From contig CAZTPJ010000003.1 of the NCBI GenBank assembly GCA_964614515.1, positions 1 through 64,000 on the forward strand: a stretch of 64,000 nucleotides of DNA. The letters run 5' to 3'. The position numbers and the translations under genes are program-made. The notes under the pieces were generated by a model, which saw nothing but the letters and a program-made list of their open reading frames with translations, was not told where the DNA came from and made no database searches. Below, in pieces: positions 9,061-18,446 of this stretch (its first letter is position 1; every line of letters starts with the position of its first letter). The stretch comes from CAZTPJ01 sp964614515. GTDB lineage: Bacteria > Planctomycetota > Phycisphaerae > Phycisphaerales > UBA1924.

Positions 9061-9237
9061 GTGAAGCGATGATCGGGCGAGCGAAGTGATGTTCAATCGC
9101 GGCATGCCGCAGCCACGGTTCACTGCGTTGCCACCGCAAGCCCGGTACACACCGACGCACCGATCGCGCCATCATGGCCATCCAGAGCGATGGCCACGGC
9201 ACCCGGCTACGCCATCATGTGAGCGATGCGGCGTCGC

Positions 9238-9453
9238 TTATCCCTTGAAGCGCGTCCGATTCTTCCACCAGAACCAGATCTCGGCGAACATCCCCGGCTG
9301 ACGCATCACATTGAACCCGCCCGACACCCCTTTGGGCATCTCGTCGCGTCCCGCCTGTGCTTTGGCGTTTTTCGCCAGCGTTTCGCCAAGCCGAGTTCGC
9401 GGGTCACCCTTTCGGCCGCTGTACTTCTCGTAAAGCCGTTGATCGATGGTCAT
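9238..9453 (-). CDS. Small hypothetical protein
   Basis: 71 residues starting MTIDQRLYEKYSGRKGD, with a strong AAGGAGA ribosome binding site six bases before the ATG. The protein is charged, has no signal peptide, and ends in an aromatic-basic segment (IWFWWKNRTRFKG). The good Shine-Dalgarno and the orderly composition argue that it is real. It is divergent from metH. I do not recognise the family. Confidence 0.65.
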   Translation of the reverse strand: MTIDQRLYEKYSGRKGDPRTRLGETLAKNAKAQAGRDEMPKGVSGGFNVMRQPGMFAEIWFWWKNRTRFKG

Positions 9454-9618
9454 GGCGTCTCCTTTCGGTCGAAGAGTTTACTTGGAGTCCCCACGAAATG
9501 CAATGGAGACCCTGGCCTGAGTGGCTGGCACGCGGCTTACCGGACGCGTGAACACTTGGGCTGCGAGGGATTGATCTAGCGTAAACTCCTGTCTTCATCC
9601 AATCATCCGGCTCAATGG

Positions 9619-12600
9619 ATGAATGCCTATACTCACACCGCCATGCCATCCCCATTCCTTCGCGAACTCGCCCGACGCGTCCTGGTCTTTGACGGCGCGA
9701 TGGGCACATCCATCTATGCCCGCGACCTGTCCGTCGAGGGAGACTACTGCGGGTGTGAGAACTGCACGGACATTCTGGTTCGCACACGGCCGGACGTGAT
9801 TCAGGAGATTCATGAGTCGTTCCTCGCGGCCGGGGCGGATGTGGTTGAGACGGACACGTTCGGGGCGAACCTGCTGGTGCTGGCGGAGTTTGACATCGAA
9901 GGCGAGTGCTTCGCGTTGAACAAGCGTGCGGCCGAGATCGCGCGGGCGGCGTGTGAGAAGTTTTCGACGAAGGATCGGCCGCGTTTTGTGGCCGGGTCGA
10001 TGGGGCCGGGGACGAAACTCGTGACGCTGGGGAATACGGACTGGCCGACGATGCTGGCGAGTTATCGCGAGCAGGCGCGTGGGCTGATCGCGGGTGGGGC
10101 GGACGCGTTCATCATCGAGACGTGTCAGGACTTGCTGCAAGTCAAGTGCGCGATCAATGCGTGTCTGGAGGCGATGCGCGAGGGCGGGCGCGGGCCGGAA
10201 GACTTGCCGATTCTCGTGTCGGTGACGATCGAGACGACGGGGACGATGCTGCTTGGGACGCAGATCGAGGCGGCGGCGTGTGCGCTCGCGGGGTATCCGA
10301 TCGCATCGCTCGGATTGAACTGCGCGACGGGGCCGGTCGAGATGGGTGAGCATGTGCAGTGGCTCGCACGGCACTGGGATCGGGCCGTGAGCGTGATTCC
10401 CAACGCGGGCCTGCCGGTCTTGGTGGATGGGCGGACGGAGTATCCGCTACGGCCGGGGCCGTTTGTGGAGTCGATGCGGAAGTTTGTTGAGCGTGATGGC
10501 GTGGGGATTGTGGGTGGGTGTTGTGGGACCACGCCGGAACACATCAGGTTGTTGGCGGAGATGGTGGAAGAGGTGAGGAGGGGGGGGGCCGTGCGTCGAG
10601 AGGCGGGCGGGACGCCCGCCCCACCGAATCCAGGACTGAGGAAGGCGGGCGGGACGCCCGCCCCACCAGAGCCGGGCACAGGCGGGACGCCCGTGCCACC
10701 GGGTCTTGCGCCCGTGCCACCGGGACAGATGAAGGAAGCACCCGCGCCGGGGTGTACATCGTTGTATTCGGTCGTCGAGTATCGGCAGGACAACTCGTTT
10801 CTGATCGTCGGCGAACGGATGAACGCGTCGGGGAGCAAGAAGTTCAAGCAGTTGCTCGAGGCGGAGGACTTTGACGGCATCGTGTCGATGGCCCGCGAGC
10901 AGATTCGCCACGATGGGGCGCATGTGCTTGATCTGAACGTGGATTATGCGGGGCGCGACAACGCGGCCGACATGGCCGAGATTGTTCAGCGCGTGGTGCG
11001 TCAGGTTGACGGCCCGCTGATGATCGACTCGACGCAGATCGCGACGATCGAGGCCGGGCTGATGCACGCCCCGGGCAAGTGCATCATCAACTCGGCCAAC
11101 TTCGAAGATGGCGAAGAGAAGTTCGACGCGATCTGTGTCCTGGCGAAGCGGTATGGCGCGGCCGTCATCATCGGAAGCATTGATGAAGACAAGGAAGCGG
11201 CGATGGCCCGCACGGCCGTGCGCAAGGTCGCCATCGCGCAGCGGGGGCTTGAGCGTGCGGTGCGCGTGCATGGGCTTGATGCGGCGGACATCTTCTTTGA
11301 TCCGCTTGTGCTGCCGATCTCCACGGGGATGGACAGCGATCGCCGCAGCGCGCTGGAACTGATCGAAGGCACGCGCATGATCGCGAAGGCGATGCCGCGA
11401 TGTCAGATCGTGTGCGGGCTGTCGAACGCGAGTTTCGGCCTGCGGCCGGCAGCGCGGGTTGTGCTCAACTCGGTGCTGCTGCATGAACTGATCGAAGCGG
11501 GGCTGACGAGCGCGATCGTCCATGCGTCAAAGATCCTGCCGCGCAACAAGATCGATGATGCGCACTGGCGCGCAGCACTGGACCTGATTTATGACCGCCG
11601 GCATGAATCCCGCGGGGGAACCGGCCTGCCCGAGGGCGTCCGCGATGAGGCGTTTGACCCGCTCGCGGCGTTCATCGACTTGTTCAAGGACGCGGCGGGC
11701 GCGGGCGATGTGAAGAAGGAACGCAAGGCGATGACGCTGGAAGAGCGGCTTCGCGCTCACATCATCGACGGCGAAAAGGAAGGCGTGGCCGCGACGCTCG
11801 ATGAAGCGAGGGCAAAGTATGCGCCGCTGGCGATCATCAACGATCACCTGCTCGACGGAATGAAAGTCGTCGGCGAGTTGTTTGGTTCGGGGCAGATGCA
11901 GTTGCCATTCGTGTTGCAGAGCGCGGAAGTGATGAAGATGGCCGTGGCGCACCTTGAGCCGCACATGGAACGTGTGCAGGGTCAGGCGAAGGGGAGCATT
12001 GTCCTGGCGACGGTCAAGGGCGATGTGCATGACATCGGCAAGAACCTGGTGGACATCATTCTGACGAACAACGGGTACAAGGTGGTGAACCTCGGGATCA
12101 AGCAGCCGATTTCGAGCATCGTGGCCGCGTGGCGCGAGCATCAGGCGGATGCGATCGGGCTGTCGGGCCTGCTGGTCAAGAGCGTGACGGTGATGGAAGA
12201 GAACCTCGCGGAACTCAACGCGGAGGGGATCACAGCGCCGGTGATTCTCGGCGGCGCAGCGCTGACGCGGCACTACTGCGAAGGCCACTTGCGCACGAAG
12301 TATCAGGGCGAGTGTTTCTATGGCAAGGATGCGTTCGACGGCCTGCGGACGATGGATCACATCGTCGGCGGTTCAACACGCACGCTGGCGAAAGAGATCG
12401 ACGAGCGCCTCGGCAAGCGATCCGCGGCGGAGGACACGATCAATCGCTCTCGCATCGCGAAACTGGCGGCGGCGAACGCGCCGGCGGCGGTCGGGGCTGG
12501 GCGTGCGAATGCGGGAGGATTCACCGCGGAGGTCGCGGAGAGCGCTGAGAAGGAATCGGGTTTGAGTGGAGCATTTGAGGAAACGGCGCGGATCACGAGC

Positions 12601-13500
12601 GCACACGGTTTTGGAAGCGATGTGAAGCGTGATGTTCCTGTGCCCATCCCGCCGTTCTGGGGCAGCCGCATCGTGGAACGCGTGGATCTCGATGAAGTCT
12701 ACCCGTTCATCAACACCACGGCCTTGTTTCGCGGGCAATGGCAGTTCAAGAAAGGCTCACGATCTGACGCCGAGTATGACGCGGCCATCGAAGAAACGAT
12801 TCGCCCCGTGTTCGAACGGCTCAAGGCACAGTGTCAGAGCGAACACATTCTTCGCCCGGCCGTGGCGTATGGATACTTCCCGTGTCAGTCGGATGGTGAT
12901 GATCTGATCATCTATGACCCGCAGAGTTCCGGTCTTCGCGATCATCCCGAGGCGGCGCGGGCCGGAGCGGATGAATGGCCCAAGGCCCCCGGCGGGCTGC
13001 GCGAGATCGAGCGGTTCCATTTTCCGCGGCAGGCGGGGCGCAAGCGATTGTGCATTTCTGATTTCTTCCGCGGGGTTGACTCGGGTGAAGTCGATGTGAT
13101 CGCGATGCACTGCGTGACCGTCGGGCGCCGTGTGAGCGAAGTTGCGAAGGAACTCTTTGAAAAGAACGAGTACACCGAGTACCTGTACATGCATGGGTTT
13201 GGCGTGGAGACGGCCGAGGCGCTGGCCGAACTCTGGCACAAGCGCATCCGACAGGAACTGGGCATCGGCGGCGAGGATAGCCCGCGCATCCGCGATTTGT
13301 TCACCCAGCACTATCGCGGATCACGATACAGTTTCGGATATCCCGCGTGTCCGGACTTGTCGGATCAGGAGAAGTTGTGGCGGTTGCTACGGCCCGAGCG
13401 CATTGGGTGTGAACTCACCGAGAACTGGCAGATTGACCCTGAGCAGAGCACCAGCGCGATCATCGTGCATCATGCGCAGGCGAAGTATTTTGCGGTGTGA
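9619..13500 (+). CDS. metH: Cobalamin-dependent methionine synthase
   Basis: A full-length enzyme of 1293 residues that methylates homocysteine using methyl-tetrahydrofolate via cobalamin. Domain order: homocysteine-binding (FDGAMGTSI at the start; zinc ligands C235 in LNCATGP and C301/C302 in GGCCGTT), pterin-binding (GERMNASGS onward, about 395-650), cap domain (about 690-780), B12-binding with DVHDIGKN (axial H804), and the AdoMet-binding reactivation domain ending with YPACPD. It is about 65 residues longer than the E. coli enzyme because two linkers contain genomic repeat elements: about 327-368 and about 967-979. An ATG at 9643 is an alternative start. No B12 riboswitch was recognised upstream. 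Confidence 0.97.
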   Translation: MNAYTHTAMPSPFLRELARRVLVFDGAMGTSIYARDLSVEGDYCGCENCTDILVRTRPDVIQEIHESFLAAGADVVETDTFGANLLVLAEFDIEGECFALNKRAAEIARAACEKFSTKDRPRFVAGSMGPGTKLVTLGNTDWPTMLASYREQARGLIAGGADAFIIETCQDLLQVKCAINACLEAMREGGRGPEDLPILVSVTIETTGTMLLGTQIEAAACALAGYPIASLGLNCATGPVEMGEHVQWLARHWDRAVSVIPNAGLPVLVDGRTEYPLRPGPFVESMRKFVERDGVGIVGGCCGTTPEHIRLLAEMVEEVRRGGAVRREAGGTPAPPNPGLRKAGGTPAPPEPGTGGTPVPPGLAPVPPGQMKEAPAPGCTSLYSVVEYRQDNSFLIVGERMNASGSKKFKQLLEAEDFDGIVSMAREQIRHDGAHVLDLNVDYAGRDNAADMAEIVQRVVRQVDGPLMIDSTQIATIEAGLMHAPGKCIINSANFEDGEEKFDAICVLAKRYGAAVIIGSIDEDKEAAMARTAVRKVAIAQRGLERAVRVHGLDAADIFFDPLVLPISTGMDSDRRSALELIEGTRMIAKAMPRCQIVCGLSNASFGLRPAARVVLNSVLLHELIEAGLTSAIVHASKILPRNKIDDAHWRAALDLIYDRRHESRGGTGLPEGVRDEAFDPLAAFIDLFKDAAGAGDVKKERKAMTLEERLRAHIIDGEKEGVAATLDEARAKYAPLAIINDHLLDGMKVVGELFGSGQMQLPFVLQSAEVMKMAVAHLEPHMERVQGQAKGSIVLATVKGDVHDIGKNLVDIILTNNGYKVVNLGIKQPISSIVAAWREHQADAIGLSGLLVKSVTVMEENLAELNAEGITAPVILGGAALTRHYCEGHLRTKYQGECFYGKDAFDGLRTMDHIVGGSTRTLAKEIDERLGKRSAAEDTINRSRIAKLAAANAPAAVGAGRANAGGFTAEVAESAEKESGLSGAFEETARITSAHGFGSDVKRDVPVPIPPFWGSRIVERVDLDEVYPFINTTALFRGQWQFKKGSRSDAEYDAAIEETIRPVFERLKAQCQSEHILRPAVAYGYFPCQSDGDDLIIYDPQSSGLRDHPEAARAGADEWPKAPGGLREIERFHFPRQAGRKRLCISDFFRGVDSGEVDVIAMHCVTVGRRVSEVAKELFEKNEYTEYLYMHGFGVETAEALAELWHKRIRQELGIGGEDSPRIRDLFTQHYRGSRYSFGYPACPDLSDQEKLWRLLRPERIGCELTENWQIDPEQSTSAIIVHHAQAKYFAV
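10600..10720 (+). repeat. GCGGGACGCCC palindrome repeats inside metH linker 1
   Basis: Three complete copies and one partial copy of GGCGGGACGCCCGCCCCACC-like elements lie in frame at 10600-10625, 10642-10667, 10678-10700 and 10704-10720. They encode the repeated text AGGTPAPP or TGGTPVPP, separated by short spacers. They sit exactly between the homocysteine domain (after GGCCGTT and its closing helix) and the pterin domain, where a flexible linker is tolerated. Confidence 0.95.
12519..12555 (+). repeat. TTCACCGCGGAGG-type repeat inside metH linker 2
   Basis: A copy of a second repeat family (TTCACCGCGGAGGTCGCGGA followed by GAGCGCTGAGAAGG) lies in frame and encodes FTAEVAESAEKE. A related copy is intergenic at 55760-55800. 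It lies between the B12-binding domain and the reactivation domain of methionine synthase. The surrounding 12470-12640 is also poorly conserved, alanine-rich linker. Confidence 0.8.
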
Positions 13501-13514
13501 ATCTCTTTCGAGGG

Positions 13515-13830
13515 TGAGGCGGGTGCAGGCGAGACGCCCGCACCACCGCATGAGTGGTTTGTTGTGCTGGGTGCCGTGGCCACAGTTCGATGTGGCCACG
13601 ATTCACACGGGACGCCATGGAACTTCGGCATGGCCATCCAGAGCGATGGCCATGGCACACGCAACTGATAGTGGCGGGTGCAGGCGAGACGCCCGCACCA
13701 CCGTATGGGTGAACTGGTGTGCAGGCGAGACGCCCGCACCACCGCATGAGTGAACTGGTGTGCAGGCGAGACGCCCACACCACCGCATGGATGAACTGTT
13801 GTGCAGGCGAGACGCCTGCACCACCGGATC
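13515..13830. repeat. Cluster of GCAGGCGAGACGCCCGC elements between metH and the secretion operon
   Basis: Five copies of CAGGCGAGACGCCCGCACCACC occur near 13522, 13678, 13720, 13760 and 13801, spaced by about 40 bases in the second half. One copy of a different palindrome (GGCCATCCAGAGCGATGGCC) lies at 13630-13650. No gene is visible in 13501-13846. The cluster sits between two converging genes and could form hairpins in either transcript. Confidence 0.9.
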
Positions 13831-13846
13831 CGTGGGTCTTGTCCAA

Positions 13847-14479
13847 TCATCGGACGCGCGTATTGGCGGCGGCATGATCTTCCAATCGCGACTTGAGCGT
13901 GATTTTCTCGCGCATGAGGATGTCGCGCCAAGTCTGGTCCGCTTCGACCTGCAGCGCGGCCTCGACGCGCTGGAGGGCCGCGTCATCAACCAGACGCAGG
14001 CGCTTGGAGGCACGAAGGGCGCCGCGATGGGCGTCGACGCTGCGCGGGTTCCGCGCGATCGCCTCGATGAACGCGGCCAGCGCCTGTTCATCGTGGCCCG
14101 TCTCGTGATACAACAGGCCGAGGTTCTCAAGCGGGATCGAGCCGCTGCCAGGAAACTCCGCGGCCGTGCGAAACGCCGCGCCCGCGCCGGGATACTCGTA
14201 GCGCTGCATGAGAAGGAGTCCGAGGTTGTTCCAGATGCTCCAGTGCATGTCGGGGGCGGTCTGAACGGACTGCTGATAGAGTGTGATGGCGCGTTCGATG
14301 TCGCCGGCGCGTTCGGCGCGTTGGGCATCGAGGGCGAACTCACGGGCCTTTGACGCGGAAGCTCGCTCGGGCGGCGGGATTGGACCAGCGCTCGTGGGCT
14401 TGCTCGCGCACGACGCGAGACACAGCGCAGCGCACACGGCGAAGGTTCCAAGCATCGTTCTGCACACGACGTCAGGCAC
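13847..14479 (-). CDS. TPR lipoprotein at the end of the secretion operon
   Basis: About 210 residues. The start is the GTG at 14479, eight bases after AAGGAG; a longer GTG frame from 14518 lacks a site. A signal peptide ends in a lipobox LASC, so it should be an outer- or inner-membrane lipoprotein. The body has tetratricopeptide-like helices (WNNLGLLLMQRYEYPGA, then LENLGLLYHETGHDEQA and AFIEAIARNP). In secretion and pilus systems such lipoproteins act as pilotins or assembly scaffolds (PilF/Tgl type); that role is inference from position, since it directly follows the GspM-like gene. Confidence 0.8.
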   Translation of the reverse strand: MPDVVCRTMLGTFAVCAALCLASCASKPTSAGPIPPPERASASKAREFALDAQRAERAGDIERAITLYQQSVQTAPDMHWSIWNNLGLLLMQRYEYPGAGAAFRTAAEFPGSGSIPLENLGLLYHETGHDEQALAAFIEAIARNPRSVDAHRGALRASKRLRLVDDAALQRVEAALQVEADQTWRDILMREKITLKSRLEDHAAANTRVR

Positions 14480-14495
14480 TGAAGAGACTCCTTGG

Positions 14496-15086
14496 TCAGG
14501 CGGGGGCGCGCTCCGCACGCGTGAAGGATATGTTCAGCGTCCACCCGGCCGGGCCGACCTGGAGGTCAACCTTTGAGACGCCAAGTCCCGGGATCTGCTG
14601 GTGGGCGAGTTCGATCCATCGCATCAGCGGCGCGAGTTCGGGTGATTGCAGATTGCGATAGTCGTAGGTCTTGATGATGAACGCGCCTTCGGTGGCGCGG
14701 TGCTGCTGGCTTGATTCCTGCGGGGGCGTGAGCGATCGCGTCATGCCCGCCTGGCTGAAGAGATTTTGAAGGGTGGTGACGACGGGCATGGGATCAAAGG
14801 TGCCCACGCTGCCCATCGCGGCGGCTCGCTCGCGATAGTCCTTGAGTTGCGCCACGAGCGTCACAACGTCCGCGTGCCGCCGTGCTTCAGATCGAAGCGA
14901 CGCCGACGCGCCCGCCTGACGCGACAGCCCGAGAGCGAGCGTGATCAGCGCGGCCGTGAGCACCACCAGCGCGAAGATGACCAGATGCCTCGGTCGATTT
15001 CGGCGTTCGCGCGATCCGGCGGCCATGGCGAGTTCAAAGCGCGCGTCATCATCGAGATGTCCGATGGCGGCGGGTTCCGTGCTCAT
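14496..15086 (-). CDS. GspM/PilO-like inner-membrane component
   Basis: About 196 residues starting at the MSTEPAA methionine, whose ATGA overlaps the stop of the upstream gene. One transmembrane helix near residues 35-55 (HLVIFALVVLTAALITLAL) is followed by a short coiled coil and a C-terminal ferredoxin-like region. This is the topology of GspM or PilO, which pair with GspL/PilN in the inner-membrane platform. Sequence identity to either family is low, so the call rests on topology and operon position between the L-like protein and the TPR lipoprotein. Confidence 0.65.
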   Translation of the reverse strand: MSTEPAAIGHLDDDARFELAMAAGSRERRNRPRHLVIFALVVLTAALITLALGLSRQAGASASLRSEARRHADVVTLVAQLKDYRERAAAMGSVGTFDPMPVVTTLQNLFSQAGMTRSLTPPQESSQQHRATEGAFIIKTYDYRNLQSPELAPLMRWIELAHQQIPGLGVSKVDLQVGPAGWTLNISFTRAERAPA

Positions 15087-16729
15087 CGCGGTGGCTCCGG
15101 AGTCGGGGCGACCTCGCGCCATGTGCCCATCAACTGGTATCGGTTCCGCGCGCCGCCCACACCGCCGACATTGCCCGTGGCGAATCGCCCCTGCCATGCC
15201 AGCGCAGCGCGGACCGCTCGCAGCGATTGTTCGAGTTGCTCGGCCGCGAATGTTCCCTCTGAAGTCTGCGGCACGAGGACATCCATGCGACCCGCGATGT
15301 GGTTGATGTCGATCTTCTCGACTTCGACGCCGGCGTCGGCGAAGCCGCTGAGAATCATCGCGACCGTAAGAAGTTCCTGCATCACCGGCTTTGTGGCGAC
15401 GGGAGACGCGGTCCGATCAACGCGCGTTCGCGCCTCATCGACGGCGATCTGAAGTTCTCGCATCATCAGCGGCGAGGCGGCGATCTGCGGATCGATCGCC
15501 TCAACCTCGCTTCGCGTTTCCTGCCGGATCGTCTCCGCCGCGCTCGACAATCGAGAGGCCGAGCGATCCAGACGAATGCCCAGCGCCGCGAACACCGCCG
15601 CCACCGCGACGATGGCCACGGCCAACCAGATATGCATCGCGCGATGCACCCGCGCGGGGCGCCGCGTGAGCGGCAGCATGGACGGCGCGCCGGCCGCGTG
15701 ATCTCCGACCGATGCGCCGGCAAGTCGCCGCAGCGTGGCGCCGATGGGATCTTCGTGAACGACCATGTCGAGGCCCGCGCTGGGCCAGGCTGCGGCGAGA
15801 CTGCGGCCAAGACCCGCGGCGTCCAGGGTGTCGTCGGAGTCGATGGCGAGAGGTGGCGCGACGCAGGTGATGCGTGTGGGCGCAGCACCGAGTTGGGCGG
15901 CCCAGGAAAGCCAGTCCGTCGTAAGTCGCGCCACATCATCGCGATGCACCCGCGCGGTGGGTTCATCATCAAGGGGCGTTTCGGCATGCGCCAGCCGCAT
16001 CCCCCCCCCCGTCAGCAGCACGCCCGCGCGAGACCACGACCACGACAATCGCCCGCGCGGATCAACCAACACCACGGCCGTGGGATGCTGACTCTCCGCG
16101 ACCACACGATCCGCGCGTGGCCCCGTCGTCGCCGATCCGCCCGCGGCGGGATCCCACGCGCGCGACAGGCCGTGCCACAGCGATTCAACCGTCCGCGGCG
16201 CGATTCTGTGCCCGTCAAGTTCGTCGAGAAACACGCGAACGACGGCATCAGGCACGACGAGCACGGCCAGTCGCCTGCCCGTGGCGCCCTGGGCCGCACC
16301 GGCGGGCTTGCGTGATGTCCACGCGCTTTGCGCAGGCGTCTGATCGACGGCCTGCACCGCGCACGCCTCAAGTTCAAACGCGTCGGCCGTGGCCCCATCG
16401 CCAGTTCCGCCGCCGGTGAGCAGCGCATCGCGTCCCTGGGCCATCGCGGCGACGACGACTGAATGCTCGCTGCTGGGCGCGGTGAGCCATGTGCAGGCGC
16501 TGCCATCGGCGTCGACGCAGACGGCGTCAAGTCGGCGTCCGGGGAGCGCGGCCATGCGATCCCGCACCCACGCCGCGGCCTCGGCCGCGTCGAGCATCCC
16601 CGCCTGCGCCGTTGCGTCATTGAGGCGTGAGGCGACCCAGACCTCATCGACCTCGCCCGCGACGAGTCGTGCCGACACGATGCGGCACCCTCGATCCGCA
16701 CGTTCAAGATAGCAGACCGCGTGGCTCAA
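15083..16729 (-). CDS. GspL-like protein (PilM-PilN fusion architecture)
   Basis: 548 residues. A long N-terminal cytoplasmic domain (about 1-340) resembles the actin-like fold of GspL/PilM. A single transmembrane helix (IWLAVAIVAVAAVFAALGI, about 365-385) and a periplasmic region with coiled coil and a ferredoxin-like end follow. In type II secretion, GspL links the cytoplasmic ATPase to the inner-membrane platform. Both ends overlap neighbours in ATGA junctions, showing tight translational coupling with the C/PilP-like gene before it and the M-like gene after it. The N-terminal domain is divergent, so homology is judged mainly from architecture and context. Confidence 0.7.
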   Translation of the reverse strand: MSHAVCYLERADRGCRIVSARLVAGEVDEVWVASRLNDATAQAGMLDAAEAAAWVRDRMAALPGRRLDAVCVDADGSACTWLTAPSSEHSVVVAAMAQGRDALLTGGGTGDGATADAFELEACAVQAVDQTPAQSAWTSRKPAGAAQGATGRRLAVLVVPDAVVRVFLDELDGHRIAPRTVESLWHGLSRAWDPAAGGSATTGPRADRVVAESQHPTAVVLVDPRGRLSWSWSRAGVLLTGGGMRLAHAETPLDDEPTARVHRDDVARLTTDWLSWAAQLGAAPTRITCVAPPLAIDSDDTLDAAGLGRSLAAAWPSAGLDMVVHEDPIGATLRRLAGASVGDHAAGAPSMLPLTRRPARVHRAMHIWLAVAIVAVAAVFAALGIRLDRSASRLSSAAETIRQETRSEVEAIDPQIAASPLMMRELQIAVDEARTRVDRTASPVATKPVMQELLTVAMILSGFADAGVEVEKIDINHIAGRMDVLVPQTSEGTFAAEQLEQSLRAVRAALAWQGRFATGNVGGVGGARNRYQLMGTWREVAPTPEPPR

Positions 16730-17562
16730 CTGTCAGAGGCTCCTGCTGAATCCGGGTTCTGCTTGGCCGTGTTGTCATCGCCGTCGGATTTAATGCCGGT
16801 CGTGCCTTCTGACTCTTCGCGTGCCCTGGCGGCGATTTCCTCACGGGCTTTGAGTTGCGCTGGGGTCATGCGCTGCACGCCGAGGCTGGTGGTCATGTTC
16901 ATGCTCGGGTCGGCGAGCGTCGTTGTGCCGTCGGCCATGGTGTCTTCGGTCATGTTGCCCATGGACGGGTCATAGGGACGACCCGTACGCGGGTCGATTT
17001 CCCTGCCGGGGTTGGCCATGATGCCGATGGGCTGCCCGCCGAGCATGGAGATCTGGACGTCGCCGGGTCTGATTCTCGACACGCGCGTCACCCGTCCCCC
17101 TCGTGAGACTTCGACATAATCATCGGTGATTCGTTCGACGACGTAGTCGCGGATCGTGCCGCCAATCTTGAGAATGCGCTGCTCGCCTTCGAGGGCCATG
17201 ATCGCGCTGCGACGCCCGGGCATGTCGATCGAACCGAGGTATCGCAGCGGCGGCTCGGTCTGGGTGGCACGCGCGGGCTGATTGGGCGTCGTCGGAGGCG
17301 CGACCACCGGTTTGTCATACACCTGAAGCAGGTCCGCGATCGAGCCATAATCGCGGAATGCCACCGGCTCGGTTGAACTCTCAGACCCGCCCGGTGTCCC
17401 CCCGTCGCCCTGCGGAACCATCGGCGTCGGACGGCGAACGTCACCCCCGGAACCGGGAATGACGATCGCGGCCACCGCGCCCGCAGCCAGCAGGAGTGCG
17501 GCCCCCTGGGCGACCGTGGTCGTGACGCGGGCCGATTCACGCGAGAAACTCAGGGACTTCAT
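16726..17562 (-). CDS. GspC/PilP-like inner-membrane protein
   Basis: 278 residues with one N-terminal transmembrane helix (about 20-36) and a proline- and glycine-rich linker. A small domain (about 95-170) holds LRYLGSIDMPGRRSAIMAL and then GGTIRDYVVERIT and RVSRIRPGD. That domain matches the homology region of GspC and PilP, which connects the inner-membrane platform to the secretin. The C-terminal third is charged and low in complexity. It sits between GspK-like and GspL-like genes with four-base overlaps on both sides. The C/PilP assignment is probable but not certain. Confidence 0.65.
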   Translation of the reverse strand: MKSLSFSRESARVTTTVAQGAALLLAAGAVAAIVIPGSGGDVRRPTPMVPQGDGGTPGGSESSTEPVAFRDYGSIADLLQVYDKPVVAPPTTPNQPARATQTEPPLRYLGSIDMPGRRSAIMALEGEQRILKIGGTIRDYVVERITDDYVEVSRGGRVTRVSRIRPGDVQISMLGGQPIGIMANPGREIDPRTGRPYDPSMGNMTEDTMADGTTTLADPSMNMTTSLGVQRMTPAQLKAREEIAARAREESEGTTGIKSDGDDNTAKQNPDSAGASDS

Positions 17563-18446
17563 GGGTCATTCCTCATGTTCTTCGACCTTGACGCTTGCGT
17601 CAACTCCGACGGATCATCGTATCGTATCGGCTCCGCGGTCAGAAACACCCGATACGACAGGAATGTCTCCAATTCCTGGCTGCCGCGGCCGCCGGCCCGT
17701 CGCTCCGGCTTCATCAGGCCCTTGATGCCTCGCACGGGGCCATCCCGCGAGACTGCGGGGTCGGAAAACTCAACCCGATACGTCCAGATTTCCGGTTCGG
17801 TCGTGATGAGGTTGAACATGCGATTGCGTTGCTCGCCGATGATGCCGGCCCGGGTCGCGGCCTCGTTGAGGGTGACTTGTGTGATGCCTTCACCGGCATC
17901 CCGCTGGGCCTGGATGATCGTGATGAAAAGTTCGGCCGCGTCGGGCGAGGCCACGCTCGTCACGATCGCGCGAAGGACTTCGGGTTCGGCGGTGGCGATG
18001 CTGACGGCCGGGGGGCCGACGGCGCGCGTGAGTTGGCGGAAGCGATCGGGCAGCGTCGCGAGGCGCAGGTTGTCGATGGCGCGAACGACATCGTCACGAA
18101 CCTCGCCGGAGAGGGAGGAAAGATCGGTCAGCAGCGCGCCCTGGCCGTCGGCCGCAGAGAGCGTGAAGTGTGTGCCATTGTCGAGCCGCACCGTGAAGAT
18201 CTGGCCGTCGGGCGCGATCAGTTCGGTGAACGCGATGGTGCTTCGCGCCCTGTGCCAGTTGATGAAGATTTCCTGGATTCCATACAGGTCATTGCGATAT
18301 TGGTATGAATCGACGATGCGTTTGAGCGTGCGGCGCTCGGAGGCCATGCGCGTGATCATCACGGTGACGATCATCGTCCCGATCGCCGCCATCAGCACGA
18401 CCATGACCAGCGCAAAGCCCCGAGATGTTCGGCGATCTCGTGTCAT
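17559..18446 (-). CDS. gspK: GspK-like minor pseudopilin
   Basis: About 295 residues starting MTRDRRTSRGFALVMVVLM. The prepilin-like N-terminus has G-F followed by a long hydrophobic helix without the usual Glu at +5, which is a known trait of GspK. The remainder is a large globular domain, also typical of GspK, which caps the pseudopilus tip with I and J. The frame extends upstream but the methionine at 18446 was chosen because it overlaps the preceding stop in an ATGA and directly precedes the leader. It lies between the J-like and C/PilP-like genes. Confidence 0.82.
   Translation of the reverse strand: MTRDRRTSRGFALVMVVLMAAIGTMIVTVMITRMASERRTLKRIVDSYQYRNDLYGIQEIFINWHRARSTIAFTELIAPDGQIFTVRLDNGTHFTLSAADGQGALLTDLSSLSGEVRDDVVRAIDNLRLATLPDRFRQLTRAVGPPAVSIATAEPEVLRAIVTSVASPDAAELFITIIQAQRDAGEGITQVTLNEAATRAGIIGEQRNRMFNLITTEPEIWTYRVEFSDPAVSRDGPVRGIKGLMKPERRAGGRGSQELETFLSYRVFLTAEPIRYDDPSELTQASRSKNMRNDP

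Noticed and set aside
9454..9618. Cobalamin or SAM riboswitch before metH
   Set aside because: No B12-box-like or SAM-I-like core was visible in the 165-base leader.
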